A stretch of DNA of 64,000 nt from Anisakis pegreffii (Eukaryota > Nematoda > Chromadorea > Rhabditida > Anisakidae): NCBI GenBank assembly GCA_035041965.1, contig JAPYMA010000668.1:1-64000 (forward strand), given 5' to 3'. Of the stretch, positions 27,107-40,400 are shown one piece after another. The position numbers and the translations under genes were made by a program. The notes under the pieces are model-generated. The model did no database searches and had not been told where the DNA came from. It saw only the letters and a program-made list of their open reading frames with translations. The stretch's first letter is position 1, and the number at the start of each line of letters is the position of its first letter.

Positions 27107-28508
27107 GCTGCTAAGAGCTGTGGATGACGGGATTGGAGAGCGAAAGATGGAATTCAACAGGTCGGGCGCTGGTGGTTCCGTACACGGTCAGCTCAATTGA
27201 TTCGACAATTAATTATCAAGAATTTCGAAGGCTAGTCGATTTGTTAATCTCTTTTATTACAAGTTTGATGTATCCTTTTGTCGGCCCTTATTATCAGACG
27301 CATAAGGTAAAACATTAGGTAAAACGGCCACTGAATAATATTCAGCTATTGCCATTATTTTCTTAACATAGCTCAGCTTGGAGGCGCAGGCATGGCATTT
27401 TCTAGAACCCATGTTGGTGTGGGAATGCATGGAGGCTGGGAGAATGGGCGGATAACCCAGGGAGCAATCCTATCCCGGTTCCGGGTGAACCCGGCATTCG
27501 TACCGTCAAACTTCCTGGAGGATAACCTTCATGGACAGCGGCGGATAACCACGGGTGTTCGATGAAAATTCTATGCATGTGCTTCTTTTAACTATCTAAG
27601 TAGTTACAAAACTTTGTGTGGCCGTTTATCCTTACTTTATGCGTGCTGTTTCAAAAAGTTAATTCGACGGTTAATTATCAAAAACCTCGGAGGCCAATTG
27701 ATTCGCTGTTCTCTCTTACTACAAATTTGACATATCCTTTTATCGGCCCTTATTACCAGACGCACAGCTTAGGTAAAACGACCACTGGATGATATTCAAA
27801 TATTGCTATTCTTTTCTTAAAATGACTAAGTTGGAGGCACAGGTATGGTACTTTCTAGAACCCATGTTGGTGTGGGAATGCATGGAGGCTGGGAGAATGG
27901 GCGGATAACCCAGGGAGAAATCCTATCCCGGTTCCGGGTGAACCCGGCATTCGTACCGTCAAACTTCCTGGAGGATAACCTTCATGGACAGCGGCGGATA
28001 ACCTCGGGTGTTCTATGAAAATTCCATGCATGTGCTCTTTCCAAATATCCAAGTAGATAGAAAACTTTGCGTGGCCGTTTATACTTACTTAATGCGTGAT
28101 ACTTTTCATTGAATTATCAGAATTTTGACTCCGTCTGAATCCAAACACGTGAATTCACTACGATAATGATAACAAATTTCATTCAATCGATCGCGCTGAA
28201 GTCGATCACGAGCAGAGATGGCAGGTTATCTACATCGGTGGATCAACGTATGAGCGACTGCAGCCATCACTTCGTCAAAAAGGTAATTCTCATCTAATGT
28301 TTTTGCATTCTCTATTTGATTTTTGTTTTATCGGTTTTTCTTTCATTCTAAATATGTTACAGGCCAAAAATATCCAGCTGAAATGGAATTTTCAACATCA
28401 GTTACAAATAATTTGATGAAAAATGGACAATACGAGTACGAATGTGCACGACGAAGAAATCACGTTATAGACGAACGGGAATGCGAAAAAGAGCCGAGAA
28501 TTCTGTGA
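27107..28508 (+). CDS. Unrecognised small gene, three candidate exons (C-terminal part)
   Basis: Candidate exons 27107-27186, 28202-28282 and 28363-28508 join in phase (1, 1). The last intron (28283-28362) is convincing, with AAAAG|gtaatt and tatgttacag. The final exon gives 48 residues rich in Glu and Arg, ending EPRIL-stop. The preceding exon includes RWQVIYIGGSTYERLQ, hydrophobic then charged. The acceptor of the middle exon (gctgaag) is weak, so the link to 27107-27186 (acceptor gtgttgtag) is tentative. The intron 27187-28201 contains the tandem 453-bp units. Family not recognised; a start codon was not found. Confidence 0.4.
27190..28107 (+). repeat. Tandem duplication of a 453-bp unit with a near-invariant GC-rich core
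   Basis: Unit 1 is about 27190-27645 and unit 2 about 27655-28107. Outside the core the units are recognisably similar but clearly diverged. The core, 27401-27550 and 27854-28003, is 150 bp with one difference and about 56% GC in an AT-rich setting. Each core has three GGATAACC motifs (27450, 27520, 27543; 27903, 27973, 27996) and a hairpin CCGGGTGAACCCGG with a TGAA loop (27481, 27934). Each unit is bracketed by inverted repeats (aaacggccac at 27322 against gtggccgttt at 27618; acgcata at 27298 against tatgcgt). Short frames on both strands end at the shared TCTAGA. It may be a structured RNA gene, a conserved regulatory block or a transposon. Confidence 0.8.
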
Positions 28509-28565
28509 TATGTTGTGATAATTTATAATGTGATAATACGTTTGTTAGAGCAATTATCGTGAAAC

Positions 28566-28927
28566 CCTCTTTCTTTCTGTGTAGAGAAAGAGGGATGTAT
28601 AAAGCTTTAACGTGTTGTCAAGTTTTGACGAAAGAGCTGATGTTGTAGCTCTTTCGTACGGTACCATTCGAACGGGACAGATGCTGGTGGAGTGCCTTTT
28701 TTGATGCTTTGAGGGTGAAAGTCTTGGGCTGATTTTAGGTATGTTAGGTAATCTTGTAGGGTGTAAGCACTTCACCACTCTGATTTCGGTAGCAATCTGC
28801 CGACTGCTGCACCTCCGGGTGTCAGTTGTCTGGCACTTGCAAGCCGAACCCGATCGAGTGGTATTATTTAGGTCAGCTGCTTGACGAAACGGAGATGGGC
28901 ACCCGTCTAGCAAGCAGCTGGCCTTTT
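28566..28927 (+). ncRNA. Candidate structured RNA: cluster of hairpins ending in T5
   Basis: Several strong stem-loops lie in 360 bp. CCCTCTTTCT pairs with AGAAAGAGGG (about 28565-28594). ACGAAAGAGCT pairs with AGCTCTTTCGT (about 28628-28657). GTGTCAG pairs with CTGGCAC (about 28819-28836). A terminal stem, GGTCAGCTGCTTG with CAAGCAGCTGGCC (28871-28922), is followed directly by TTTTT, as at Pol III ends. GC content is higher than around it. It matches no RNA family I can recall. A 141-codon minus-strand frame overlaps it but looks accidental. The 5' end is undefined. Confidence 0.35.
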
Positions 28928-31900
28928 TCCTCCCCGTCTGAAATAGAAAAAGTAGTGTGGTTATGCCGCTCGTCGTCACGAAATTTTAAATTCGCGCCTT
29001 TTTTGAGGCTGTCTGAGAATTCAAAATGTTCACATTGCGAATTGAACTTTGTCGATATTGACTTCACGCAGTGCATTTTCCTCCTCTGCAAAATTCATTC
29101 AGTTCATTTTTCTTGTCGAAATTTGATAATTCAAATATCACGAGTCTAACCAAGCAAAACAGTAATTATTCGGGATAAATGGTTTGAATATCGGTTGCTC
29201 AACCGAATTTGCTCGAGTATAAGGAACAGGATGCGAATATTAGAATCCAAAAGACATGCGTACATGAAAATCGGTTGAAGAAAAATTTGTGTATTCCCAC
29301 AATATGTTTGAGGAAGAAATGCAAAGAACTTCGTTGTATTATCAGTGAATGACACGATTACTCAGAACACAACAGTCCATTATTTGAGAAACGTCGGAGA
29401 TGTATCTTAACGTATGTCTAAATTTATTTGAATGTAAATATTGATATTTCCGGATATTATTCCACTTTTATCACCCATACCAAACTTCAGTTATTCACTC
29501 ATTAGCAAACAATAAGCTTGTTTAGCTGCTTTAATTTTGCACATATGTTACTTGACGTTTGTGATGGATGCGTTGAACGAAGACAACACCGAAACAAATT
29601 TTATTTATTATATATCTATGGAGGTGGTCTAAACGAGTGCGTGTGTGTGCATGAGCCTTACTAAATATCCTCAATCGTCTCTTCTCACTCACTACTACAA
29701 TCCCTTCTCTCTACGTACACAAATACTCGCCCTTATCCCATGTTCAATCCTTACAATTAGGATGTTACCCTAAAAGCTCTACTAACCTACTTGATAGTTG
29801 TCTAAATCTCACGAATATGAGGAGTTTTCTTTCGAATATCCTCCAACTGCTATACTCGTACATCCATCTCTCTTTCTTCAATACCACACAAATGATATCC
29901 TCCGAGTAAAAATATTGGTTATTCCTAGTAAAAGCCCTAACAACACAAATAATAATAATAACAACAACAACAAGATCACCATCAAGCACAATGTTATTCC
30001 CAGTTTCTATCTATAATCCTTCTTGCTTATCGTTTACGCAAAAGCATATCACCATCTGACTTCAACTCGATGCTACATTATATAGTGCTAATATTTATTA
30101 GCTGTTTGTCAAATGGACACTTCTAACTGGATATTTGATTTGTCTCTATATTTATACAATCACTTATTTATTCCATTTCATTTGATTTCGTTTGCAGAAA
30201 CTTTTTCACTCATCAAGCGACTGAATCCAATCTCTAACTCGAAAAAAGCATCCATTCTCTCATCCATTCGACACTCTTACTATCATCACTCTTACTATCG
30301 CCATTTCTGCGAATGTTTACCTCTAGTTTTCAATCCCACTCACCATAAAATTAGTGATTGTTCGTCTAACTTTCCTATCCTGAGAATTTGCTCGAAACCT
30401 TGTGCACACGGAATGTTAAATCATCTGAAACCTGGTTATTGGCTTGTGGACTTGTGTAGATTCTAGGCAGATCGTGTTCCAATTGTATAGGGACATAATG
30501 AGGCTTCTGAATCAGTCTTCCATATTCTATATCAGTCTTTCATATGTCATCCATATTGTTAATGGATGAAGGAGCGTAAGAATCTGAGTCAGATGAATTC
30601 TGTCAGATGAGAACGTTTCATTTGAAGCTGATAATGTTCGTTATCCAAAACAACCGAAAGATTTTCCGTAACCATTTGAACCATGATCTAGATCGAATGG
30701 CAAAGTTATTTCAGCCCTATTCATAATATTCCGTCATAATTTCCTGAAACTGCTTACATCACTACGATTGTGTAATCTCAGCTGCACCTTGGCCATTGCT
30801 TTTCACCGATTTGTATCACGTTACGTTACATGTTTTCGATAATGTCGATGTAAAACTCGTTGTTGTTTTGTTATGTTTTCTGTATCTCTCGTGATACTTC
30901 CACAGTCAAAATGTTCCGAAAATCCTCATCTGATATTGTTTTGACAAATCGATTTTTCAAGTGGCTTCAAAATCAGATGTTTTCGTCTTCATCAAATTCA
31001 TATTCCTTTTTTCCGTGCATCAATCTCCATTTTCATTTACCTCTCGCGTTTGAAGACATTCAACAATAGAAATTTCTTTTCAAATTTTCTTCAATTTTCT
31101 AAAGTTGCAATTCTTTGTTTAAATAACTCTTCCAACTATCTGCTAGTCATATACAAGTGTATTATCTTCTCAGTCATTTCCTTTAAACAAAATGATTTAA
31201 ACATCCACATATGCATACGTATAACACACAAATCATTATTTCTGAACAAGTGCCTTCAAATCCGACTCATACCAATAATAACATTTTATCATTTTTGACA
31301 GATTGTCTGCTGGCTTCATCGTACAGATGTCTATTATCATGTCAAATTTATCGTTGATTTTGCCTAGAATGGCACATAGCACAGTATTGATGCTGATAAA
31401 GATTCATTAGTATACACCGTTAAAATATGTGATCATCATTCGTTGATATCCTACCACTGTTTTAATTACCAATTTCTTTCTTGCTTCTTATATCCTCATA
31501 TCTTGTATCTGATCCTCTTCATAAATTTTCCCTAAAAGCAGAGTTTAATTCATCTTAAAGTTACAATCTCAAAATCTGAGAATCTTATCCAAGCAACGCA
31601 CAAAAACAAGTATATGATCAAGTATTCAAGTAGATTATCCATCGTATAAAGTTCTCGTCACATAAACAGCATCGGATTCCAATGCTGCTTAACTCTCCAT
31701 TAATCTCCTCAGAATTCTTCCAGCAGAACGGTCATCTAGATTCTTTGAAAAAGCATTTGCACATGTCTAGAAATTGCTTTTTCTATGCCAACAAGCATTC
31801 GGTATTTTTTTTTGGTATTGTAATCGTATGCGTTTTTTCTTATGCGTAATGTTTGCAATAGTGATCTTATGATATCGTTTTGGTGCGTTCATCATTTTGA

Positions 31901-33399
31901 TGTGGCTGTGCTGATCGTGTCATGTTTATTTGAATTCATTATTTCAACTCAATTCCTCCGAATCAACAGCAGCCAACAAGAGCAGAAAGACACACAAACG
32001 AGTTCCTTTTGTCAGTTTTACGCAGCAAGCAATAACTTGTTGTTGTTGTTGTTGGTGATGGTGGTGGTGAAAATTCAAATTTCAAGGTTGCATTATTCAC
32101 CTCCATTCCACACTATTATATTATATTATATGTATATCTGAAACAGTGTGTGTCTATCAACGATTCTCTGATGATCAATTGCTGAACGATTACTTCAACA
32201 TATGCGACAATTGATTGCAAACGATGAAGAGGATATTCTCTCTTTCTTTTAATTTTTTTTCATTTACAGTAATGAGAGAGGTAGAAGATGCTGAACGCTA
32301 TGCGAGAATCACTTAATAGTGAGTTGAATGAATGAGACAAATTTGAACGTTTTATTAATCAATCGCTGTTTCCACTTATTTGTTATGACACTTAACTTTC
32401 TCTAAGTATCTCAATTATTCATTCAAATGTTCTAAGTTACAACAACAGATTAGTGAATACTGTGAGCCATTTGCGTCAGTATTAAAAAGAAAACAGTCAC
32501 ATTACATTGGGAACTTCACTGTGAATTATTTTTCTTGCAGGTGCTGTCGTTGAACGGATTCAGTGAATAAGTGAAAATTCTAATTCTGAGCAAAATGCAT
32601 TTCAACTGCAACCATTACAAGAAATTCCTCAACATATTAACGTCTAAGTGGGAAAGGTTTTACTCTGTTTAGTTAACACATTTCGCGAATTTATCAATTC
32701 GTGATCAAATTTGCCCGACGTGATCATATCACTGATAATGCTTCTTGCATCAGGATATCTCATATAATCCCAGTGACGATCCGAACGATTTGCAGAAGAA
32801 ATATGCAACACTGCAATCGAATCAAGTCAGATCCATCAATCAATTAGTGAGGATCATATGTTGCGAATCATAAATTTGTGTCTATCTCGTCGTACGTCTA
32901 GACACATCATTTAAAATATTTCCACATCGAATCCATTCTCATGAAAGCCACCATCTCACAACCGGTTCATTCACAAATTGATAAGCACGAGGAGCATAAA
33001 GAGAGCATTTGCATGCATGCATGCAAAGAGCATCCATCGTGCAGAGTAACGCAGCAAATCATGAAATATTTCACAGTTATGTGTATCACGGACTGCCTCA
33101 TAACATCATTGACAGCTTTGAATAAAATTTTCAAATCATTACTGAGGTATTTTCAGGTTTCTATGTTTCTGCACACGTTTCTGTTATTTCAATCATACAC
33201 ATCTCTTTCCACGTTCATTAAAATTCTGTTTTGCCCGATGAAATTATTACATAAGTGTAAAATTGCAATTTGCAAAAACTCATATATAATAATTTTTGAC
33301 AAATTTGCTAACATCTAAAAGAATTCACAATGGTAATGGCTATGAATGCTTCTTTATGGCCTAAACCATGTGTTTTCTAATCTGCTTGTGCTTTCTGCT
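28928..33399. other. Gene-poor intergenic DNA
   Basis: No gene is supported. The plus strand is pyrimidine-rich over long parts (about 29.6-31.6 kb), giving accidental open frames such as 30113-30466. A short (TTG)n run lies near 32038. A palindromic gcatgcatgc run lies near 33013. Confidence 0.5.
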
Positions 33400-33696
33400 A
33401 TTCATCATGATGTGTTCCAAAACAGTAAAGCAGGAAGTTCAAGAAGAGAATATTTTTTCTATGTTTTATTCATCGGACAATTTAAAAATTCTTTGGACAC
33501 TGTACGATGGCACGGAACTATTCAAAAAATCTCGGAATATGCGGGATAGAATCCAACTGAGATACTGGATGGAAGGGAAGTCTACTGACAGGTTTCAACG
33601 ATTATTTCAACGATTACTCTTCTACGGCTCTGTCACGAAATCATTTATATGATGGATATTGGATTCATCATGATGTGTTCCAAAACATCAAAGCAG
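33400..33696. repeat. Dispersed 229-bp repeat flanked by 34-bp direct repeats
   Basis: The segment 33434-33662 recurs, diverged, at 35073-35309. Here it is flanked by near-identical direct repeats, 33400-33433 and 33663-33696 (both begin attcatcatgatgtgttcca). The copy at 35 kb lacks these flanks. The plus frame is open in this copy but broken in the other, so a protein-coding origin is unlikely. Confidence 0.65.
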
Positions 33697-35072
33697 TGTA
33701 TTGACAAATATTTACTTGCGCATTTAGAAATACTATGATGATGTCTATCATCACAATATTTCTAATTGTACAGATGGTAATTTATCAATAAAACTACTTT
33801 GCTGTTTTGACTCATCTATCGCCACCATGCGCTTTATTGAGGAACGCGTGTTCCAGTGATCGTCATGATTATTGTATGCACAAATTAGTTAATCATATGC
33901 TAAACATGCATTCATGCTCGTTTTCAAGCTAACTAACATATGCCGTACATATTTAGCTGCTTGCATAATTTCACCGATTATGCGCTCTTCAGTGGTGTCC
34001 ATTCATTGGAATAAGCATTCTGTTTGTTGTTGTTCACTTCAACTCGATTCTGTAGCAACAGCAGTAGCAGTAGTGGTCATTTGCCACTTACCACTTTATC
34101 TTCACTCATTCAAATCCACTTCTCATATCATCGCCGCCATATCCGCTCGCCAATATCCTCTTATATCCGGTCATCTTCGGTCTTCCAGTATCCCAATCTC
34201 GTTCGTGGATAACATTTAAACAACTCGTTTTGTTCTCTCTTTGTATCTGTCTCTTCCGTCTGGTTTTCGTCTGGTTTTACACCATCTTCCCTTCGCATTA
34301 TAATATCTTTATTTGACTATCAAATCCAAAAATGCTCCCAGTACTTTATCTCTTATCCATCCCTTATCGATCAACATCGCATCGCAAAGTCATACATCTT
34401 CACTTATCACCATCTCATCCACAATTACGCAATGAAATCAATCAATTCAACACGATAATTTTAAAATTTTCCCTATCATCCAGTCTGGTTATATATAGAA
34501 TATCTTATTGAGTTTTATTACTCGTTTTAAACCATTAATAAAAGGCAGAGACCATCTGGTATGTGTATGTATGTGTGTGGATTTGAATCTGTTCCGCATT
34601 TTCAGTTACACATTCTGAGAGGAGCGATTGAAAATTCACAGGAATGAATTGCTGATAGTCATGAAATCGAGGAATGTCGGCAATAGACATTAGGTGATTT
34701 CATAAGAGAAGCAGTGTAAAATTTGAATATGAATACCTCAAATTTGTTGAAAATCCCTTCAAAGAAATGAAATTCCATGGTTCTTCGTTTTTGAAGCCAC
34801 TTTGATGTGTTCAACAACAAAAAAATATGTGGAGTGTTCCATGAGATGGCAAATGTTTTAAAACGCAAACAAAATCCTGTTCTCAATCAGTTCACCCGAA
34901 AATGAGTTGATATGTAACATAAAATTTTTGTGTTTTAATTGATCATATGTCTAGATTCATGAATTAGTCGCAATTAGCGCCTCTTTTGGGGAATCGTCTT
35001 TCTTACAATCTCTTTTTTTTTCATAGAACCTTCGTGCTGTGACTCTTTACGATATTCTTCCTGAAAATGGGA

Positions 35073-35309
35073 GGAAATTCAAAAAAAGAGTATTTTTTCA
35101 ATGGATTATCCATCGGACAAATTAAAAATTCGTTAATTAGTTAAAACTGTACCATAGTACGGAAATATTCGAAAAATCTCGAAATGTGACGGATAAAATC
35201 CATCTGAGATACCGAATGGAAGGGAAGTCTGTCTGCTGACGGTTATCAACGATTATATTACTTCTCTACGAGTCTCTCACGAAATCAATTATATGATGGA
35301 TATTGGATT
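35073..35309. repeat. Second copy of the dispersed repeat
   Basis: Matches 33434-33662 along its length, with shared blocks such as gatggatattggatt at the end and ggaagggaagtct in the middle. It contains several stops in every frame. No terminal inverted repeat was seen. Confidence 0.65.
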
Positions 35310-37469
35310 AAATAAGTGCTCCACGCCCATGGCAAACCGTTTCAGAATTTAAAGTTCAAGTGTGCGTGTTTGTAAATTCTTTTCAGACCTTGCGATTGGT
35401 ATTACCATTAGGAATTCGGTGTTTTCAGTTTGATATTTTAATTATCCTCTATGTGAGTCGTTCGTCTCGTTGCAGATGAATTTGTTAATGCTATGAATAA
35501 ACACATCACAAGTTACTCAATTGCCTTTGGTTCGCTATAATCTTGATCAAACAAACTCTAAAAACAAACTCTAAATGAATTTGACAGATGTGAATTTGTT
35601 TGTTTACTTTTTGGTATTTTTGTTTAGCAGCATCATTATAATCGTTATTGTTCATCTAAAATCCTTAATATCATTAACGCCGTTATTTTACTTGTTATTC
35701 GCAATTGTTTTTTAATATTATAATCATTATATTACTGCCAGTTTTGTTACTGTTACTGTCACTATAACTATTACAGTACTATTGCTTACTATATGTTATT
35801 ATTGTAGTAATTATTACTATCATTACTATTTACCTGTGTGGGAACATTTTTGGGAGCCTCTAATACAAATAGGTCTCAACGGTGAGAGACCAATTCTGAT
35901 AAGAGATTTTAACGGTTTCAAACCAAGAATAATCGCACTACTCAGTGTTATCGTTCTATGTTTCTCTCGTTTGTCGAATTCTTTTTACACTCTCATTCTC
36001 TGCTTCTCTTCGCATGTCATCATGAAATGAAGCGAACTAGACTGTCAGCCAAACAACAATTACCTTATCAATCTCATCACCATTAAAAACTTATTACTAT
36101 AGATGTTATTATTGTTATTATTAATAATTATTTAATTAACCTAGTATTATTGCCAATGTTTTTTGTTGGTATTATCGTTATCATAGCCACTACTGCTATC
36201 GTAATTGTTCTTTTATCAGTATTACTGCTGTTAGCATTTTACTGCTATCAGTGCTATTTTTATCGCTGTTATCTTAATACTGCAGTTACGTCATGATGAT
36301 TCCATTTTGTTCATCCTGATGAAATCGGAACCCATTTGTGAATGTTTCCTATACGTAATATTCGGGAAATCTCGAGGAAAATGGAATAATTTAATGAGTG
36401 TAATGCAAGCAAATGGTAATGTAATTTTGAGAATCACGACAACTGTTGAACTTTCGTCAATTCTCGTTGAAATCAAGCCTTAAAAGCTCTGAGCCTTCTG
36501 CTAAACGTTTTGTTCTTTTCATCATTTCTCATTCAAATTCTCTCGTATCCATTTTGTTTCCATCACTTCAATATATTCATAAATTATTACCACTTGATTA
36601 AATGTTTTGAAATCCAGTTCACTTATTAAGATGTGATTACTCATGTGAGAAGATTCTCAAAGTATAAGAAAATCAGACTGGAAGATTCATTCAGTTCAAT
36701 CAATCGAACAATTTGCTCATCTCATCTAAAACTATTGATCACATTTTCTCTTGTTTCCATCCGTTCTTAATCAGGATTCATCCAAATTCCACAATGAAAC
36801 ACTTCAAATAAAGTTCTCTATCGTACCATTTACCAAATAACACATCGAATATTTCTCGTACTAATTGTAATAATTAACTATGGGTCATCCCCCCAACTGG
36901 GTATCACGGCCATCCTGGTCTAATACAGCTAAACAACACAACAAGGTTGTTATTATTATTGTTTTGACGAGGTCATTAAGGTCAAACCGATCATTTCACG
37001 ATATCGATGCGATGTTGTTATCGCTAATGTTCCGTTTTTTAATGGCATGTATGTATGTATGGTGGTGGTGGCGTGAACACTGCGAGGATAATTAATTACT
37101 CGACGACGAGTGATGGGGTGAACGATGGCTGATGGATGGATGGATGGCAATAGAAATAATACAGATACAAGTCTTCGATAGCATTCTCTGTCGGATGAAT
37201 GAATATCTATCTCTTTTCCTTATTCATCACTGAGAATTTACTGCGGATCCAGTATGATAACTGTAATATGTTCAGTTACATATTTTTGGATAATGGATCG
37301 ACATCACGGATCCAGTTCCGTGTGTTGGAAGATTCTGAAATTGTCTGTTTATAATATTTATATCTGCAATTAACGATTATAACTGTGTTATTATAAAGCG
37401 TATAAGAGTAGTGTGATGATGCGGCGTTGCGTTAAGGTCATCCCAACAAGAGAAGATGTCAGTCACCTC
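35310..37469. other. Intergenic DNA 3' of the 21-kb minus-strand gene
   Basis: T-rich plus strand with many short tta/att runs (35.6-36.3 kb). It should include the 3' untranslated region of the gene ending at 37470. No open frame with splice support was found. Confidence 0.5.
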
Positions 37470-40400
37470 CTAGCACTGAGGACAATCGTCGTCGTCGTCA
37501 TTGCGTGCCACTGACGACTCGCCAGTCACGACACTATCTGTGACAGTAGTTTGAGAAGAGAACGAACGATAGAATGTGAGCTAAAAGCATAACTCTAACC
37601 TCTTCCCAAATCCTTTTAACTCTTGAGCCCTGCCTTGAATCAAGTCTCTCTCGTGCCTCTGCCTGCTTACTCTATGATCCGTCCTCAGATTGGATGACTA
37701 TTAGGTGACCGCCGCGAATGTCAGCTGACCGCTATCATGCTGTCCATCCCTAATGCTCTATCGACTTAAACTAACGGAAAATGTACTCAAGTCATACATT
37801 AGTCAGTGTATCGTCGAGCATTCCTTCTTGTACTATTACTTGGATACGTGAATTCAACGCCATTCTAGCTAAACAATCCTGTGAATATGATATTTTCTCA
37901 GAAATAATTTTTTCCCCGTAATTTTCCTTTGCGCGATTGACCTTGTAATTTTATGTCACTGCCACCATTTTTCCCTGCGTTATATTCCGTTGAGTTGTTG
38001 TGATGCGATCAAAATGGTGTCTGCGTGTTTCCTTGAAACTAGTCATCGAAAGAATCAATTGGAATTTGTTTTGTTTTTTTTTGTTGGATTGACTCGAAAA
38101 TTATAGAGTGGTCATTCGGTGGCTGCTGTCCATCACTTGTCGAAAATTCTTTCTTTTCTTACTTCCTTTTTTGTCGTCTTTGTTTGCGTTTCATTCACAG
38201 TGCGCATCTACTTCCTTCCTGTTCTAGTGTTTAATTTTCGATATCTGAGGGTGAGAGTAATTCATGCAAAACATTATACGATCGCCATGAACATGAAAGC
38301 ATTCATTACTCAAAATTCAATTCGCAAAAGATGACGCATCGAACATGCAAATGTGTTTCAGTTATCAGCATGAAAAAATGAGTTTTTCCTTCTCCATATG
38401 CCATTTTTCATTCAGCACAATCAGTGTCTTCATACAGTTGTTCATTGTTAGGAAACAGCGCTTTTTCGAAAATATTTTCTGCTTGAATCATTCATTAGGG
38501 AAATGAATCAAATACAATATGTTTCGATCAAATTCTGTGTTGTACTGTAACGAATTGAACGGTGGCTCATCAGCCGTAAATGATAGCAACTGATCAGGGA
38601 TGCGTTCAACGATTTTCGGATTATGCTCAAATCCCTTTATGAGTGTTGATTTGAATTTATCCCCCACTCATGCTCACTTATGCATATTTGTATGCGATTG
38701 AACAGTTTGAACCTGTTTTGGAATTCTATTTGCATATATTTCATTGCCGTTGTTATTACTAACAACTGTATAATTTGTTGTTAATATTATTGTTATTAAA
38801 ATCGTTCTTATGTGTGGTACTGTTTTATCACCATCATACATTCTTAACAACATGACGATCAAGACGCAATTTGATCTCTGCAAAGCTATGATCGACTTTG
38901 GATCGGCTTTTTCCTCCCACATAGCTTATTTAAACTAATCATTAACGAGGACCCTTATCATCTCATCTAATACTTCAATTCAGAAGCACACTTGAAGAAA
39001 TGAACTTCTGAATCAAGAGGGTTATTCAAACAAGCAAACAACCGAAAAAATTAGAACAATTCATCTCTGTGGTTTGCTAATAATTTTGTGTGCTGATAAA
39101 TTAGAAGCGATTGTTTGCTTTATTATTTATGTGCTAAATGAATTTTTTTCACGGAGAAATTTCCGCTTTTTCCAAAGTCAATTCATTCGTTGTGCATTCT
39201 TTTTGTTCCGTCTTCGTTTTCCGCATTCCCGAATTTGCACAGCTGTTCACTTTTTCCACGAATACTTTGTATTCATTCGTGCGAACAGTCGTGTTTTCAC
39301 TCATTCTTTAATTCACCGAGACGCTCATTAGCATTTCAAACATCCTGCATTCAAACATTTTTTCAAATTTTCTCACTAATTTTTCTCTTGCACAAACAGG
39401 TCCTTCAACTAAAATTTTGCAATCTCTATTGTTTGAGTTTTTCTTCCGTCCGTATGTGATAGACACGATGCAGGAACTGCCTGCGTGTAAAAATATTATA
39501 GCTGCGTTATTTTGCAGAGTATGACAAATATCGGGGTAGTTTCAGCGGTTTGGTTTTCTCATAAAACCCTTAATTTATGTCGTCAACTAGTGGCCGTCGA
39601 AAGGTGATTTTAGGAAATTTCAATGAGCCATTTCGGTTGATATTTGAGAAAGGCAAGATTGCAATTGCTGCAATTCATCTCATTTTGGATCGTTCATTGT
39701 CCTAAAAGAGATGATAGAATTTGGGAGAATTTGCATCTGCAGAACATACGTTTATGTAAAATATTTCCGTTACAACATAAAGCTCTAAAATTGGACTTCT
39801 TCAGTCGTCACTCATCATCAAAACTGAAACACTTCCGGAAGAAGAGTGTAAGAACGTTTCAAAAAAAGTGTAAAAATTTTCGACAAGCACCTTGTTATAC
39901 TAAACCGATGGGAACAATAACGTCGAACAGCCATTTGCATTCCATCGTATGCCTTTTGCATCCATCCACTGCGTACAATCGCGAACAGCTGACGCTTACT
40001 GCTGCTAGTAATGGAAAATCATCAGTAGTTAATTTATTATCAGTTTGCTGATTTCAAACTAAAGTCAGTCAACTATTGTTTGGTTAGAAGGGCGCTGATT
40101 GATTACGAAACGGTGGCAGTGATGAGTGCTTCAAATTGTTCGGAATCAATTAATAATTTCATCGTTATGTACACTGAATCGATTCAACGACGGAAACAAA
40201 CGAACAGTCTGGTGAAATTAACCCATCACTGAATGTTTCCTTCCTCCTGTCCATTGGTTTAGTTTCAGCTCAAGTCGACGGGGCGATAGCTGGGATAATT
40301 GGCTGATTTGTTGATTCCGTTAACTTTCATGTAGTCCGCTTCCGCTAATCTTGAGGATACCGACGGCTGAGAGCACTTCCAATTCATTACTCACTATGCC

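Noticed and set aside
27855..28052. Minus-strand Pro/His-rich frame in tandem unit 2 as a protein exon
   Set aside because: Unit 1 keeps the frame but lacks the acceptor AG that unit 2 has (tcg instead of tag), and the plus strand is equally open, so coding cannot be favoured.
28871..28922. Hammerhead-like pattern (CGAAAC ... GTC between a long stem)
   Set aside because: The invariant CTGATGA core segment and stem II are missing between the 5' stem and CGAAAC.
28554..28979. 141-codon minus-strand open frame
   Set aside because: It overlaps several perfect hairpins, has no splice sites or family resemblance, and the higher GC content explains the openness.
30113..30466. 117-codon plus-strand frame
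   Set aside because: Pyrimidine-rich DNA with Ser/Leu/Phe bias, no splice support, no motif.
39644..40051. 135-codon plus-strand frame
   Set aside because: Composition unlike a folded protein, no splice sites, and it lies in an intron of the minus-strand gene model.
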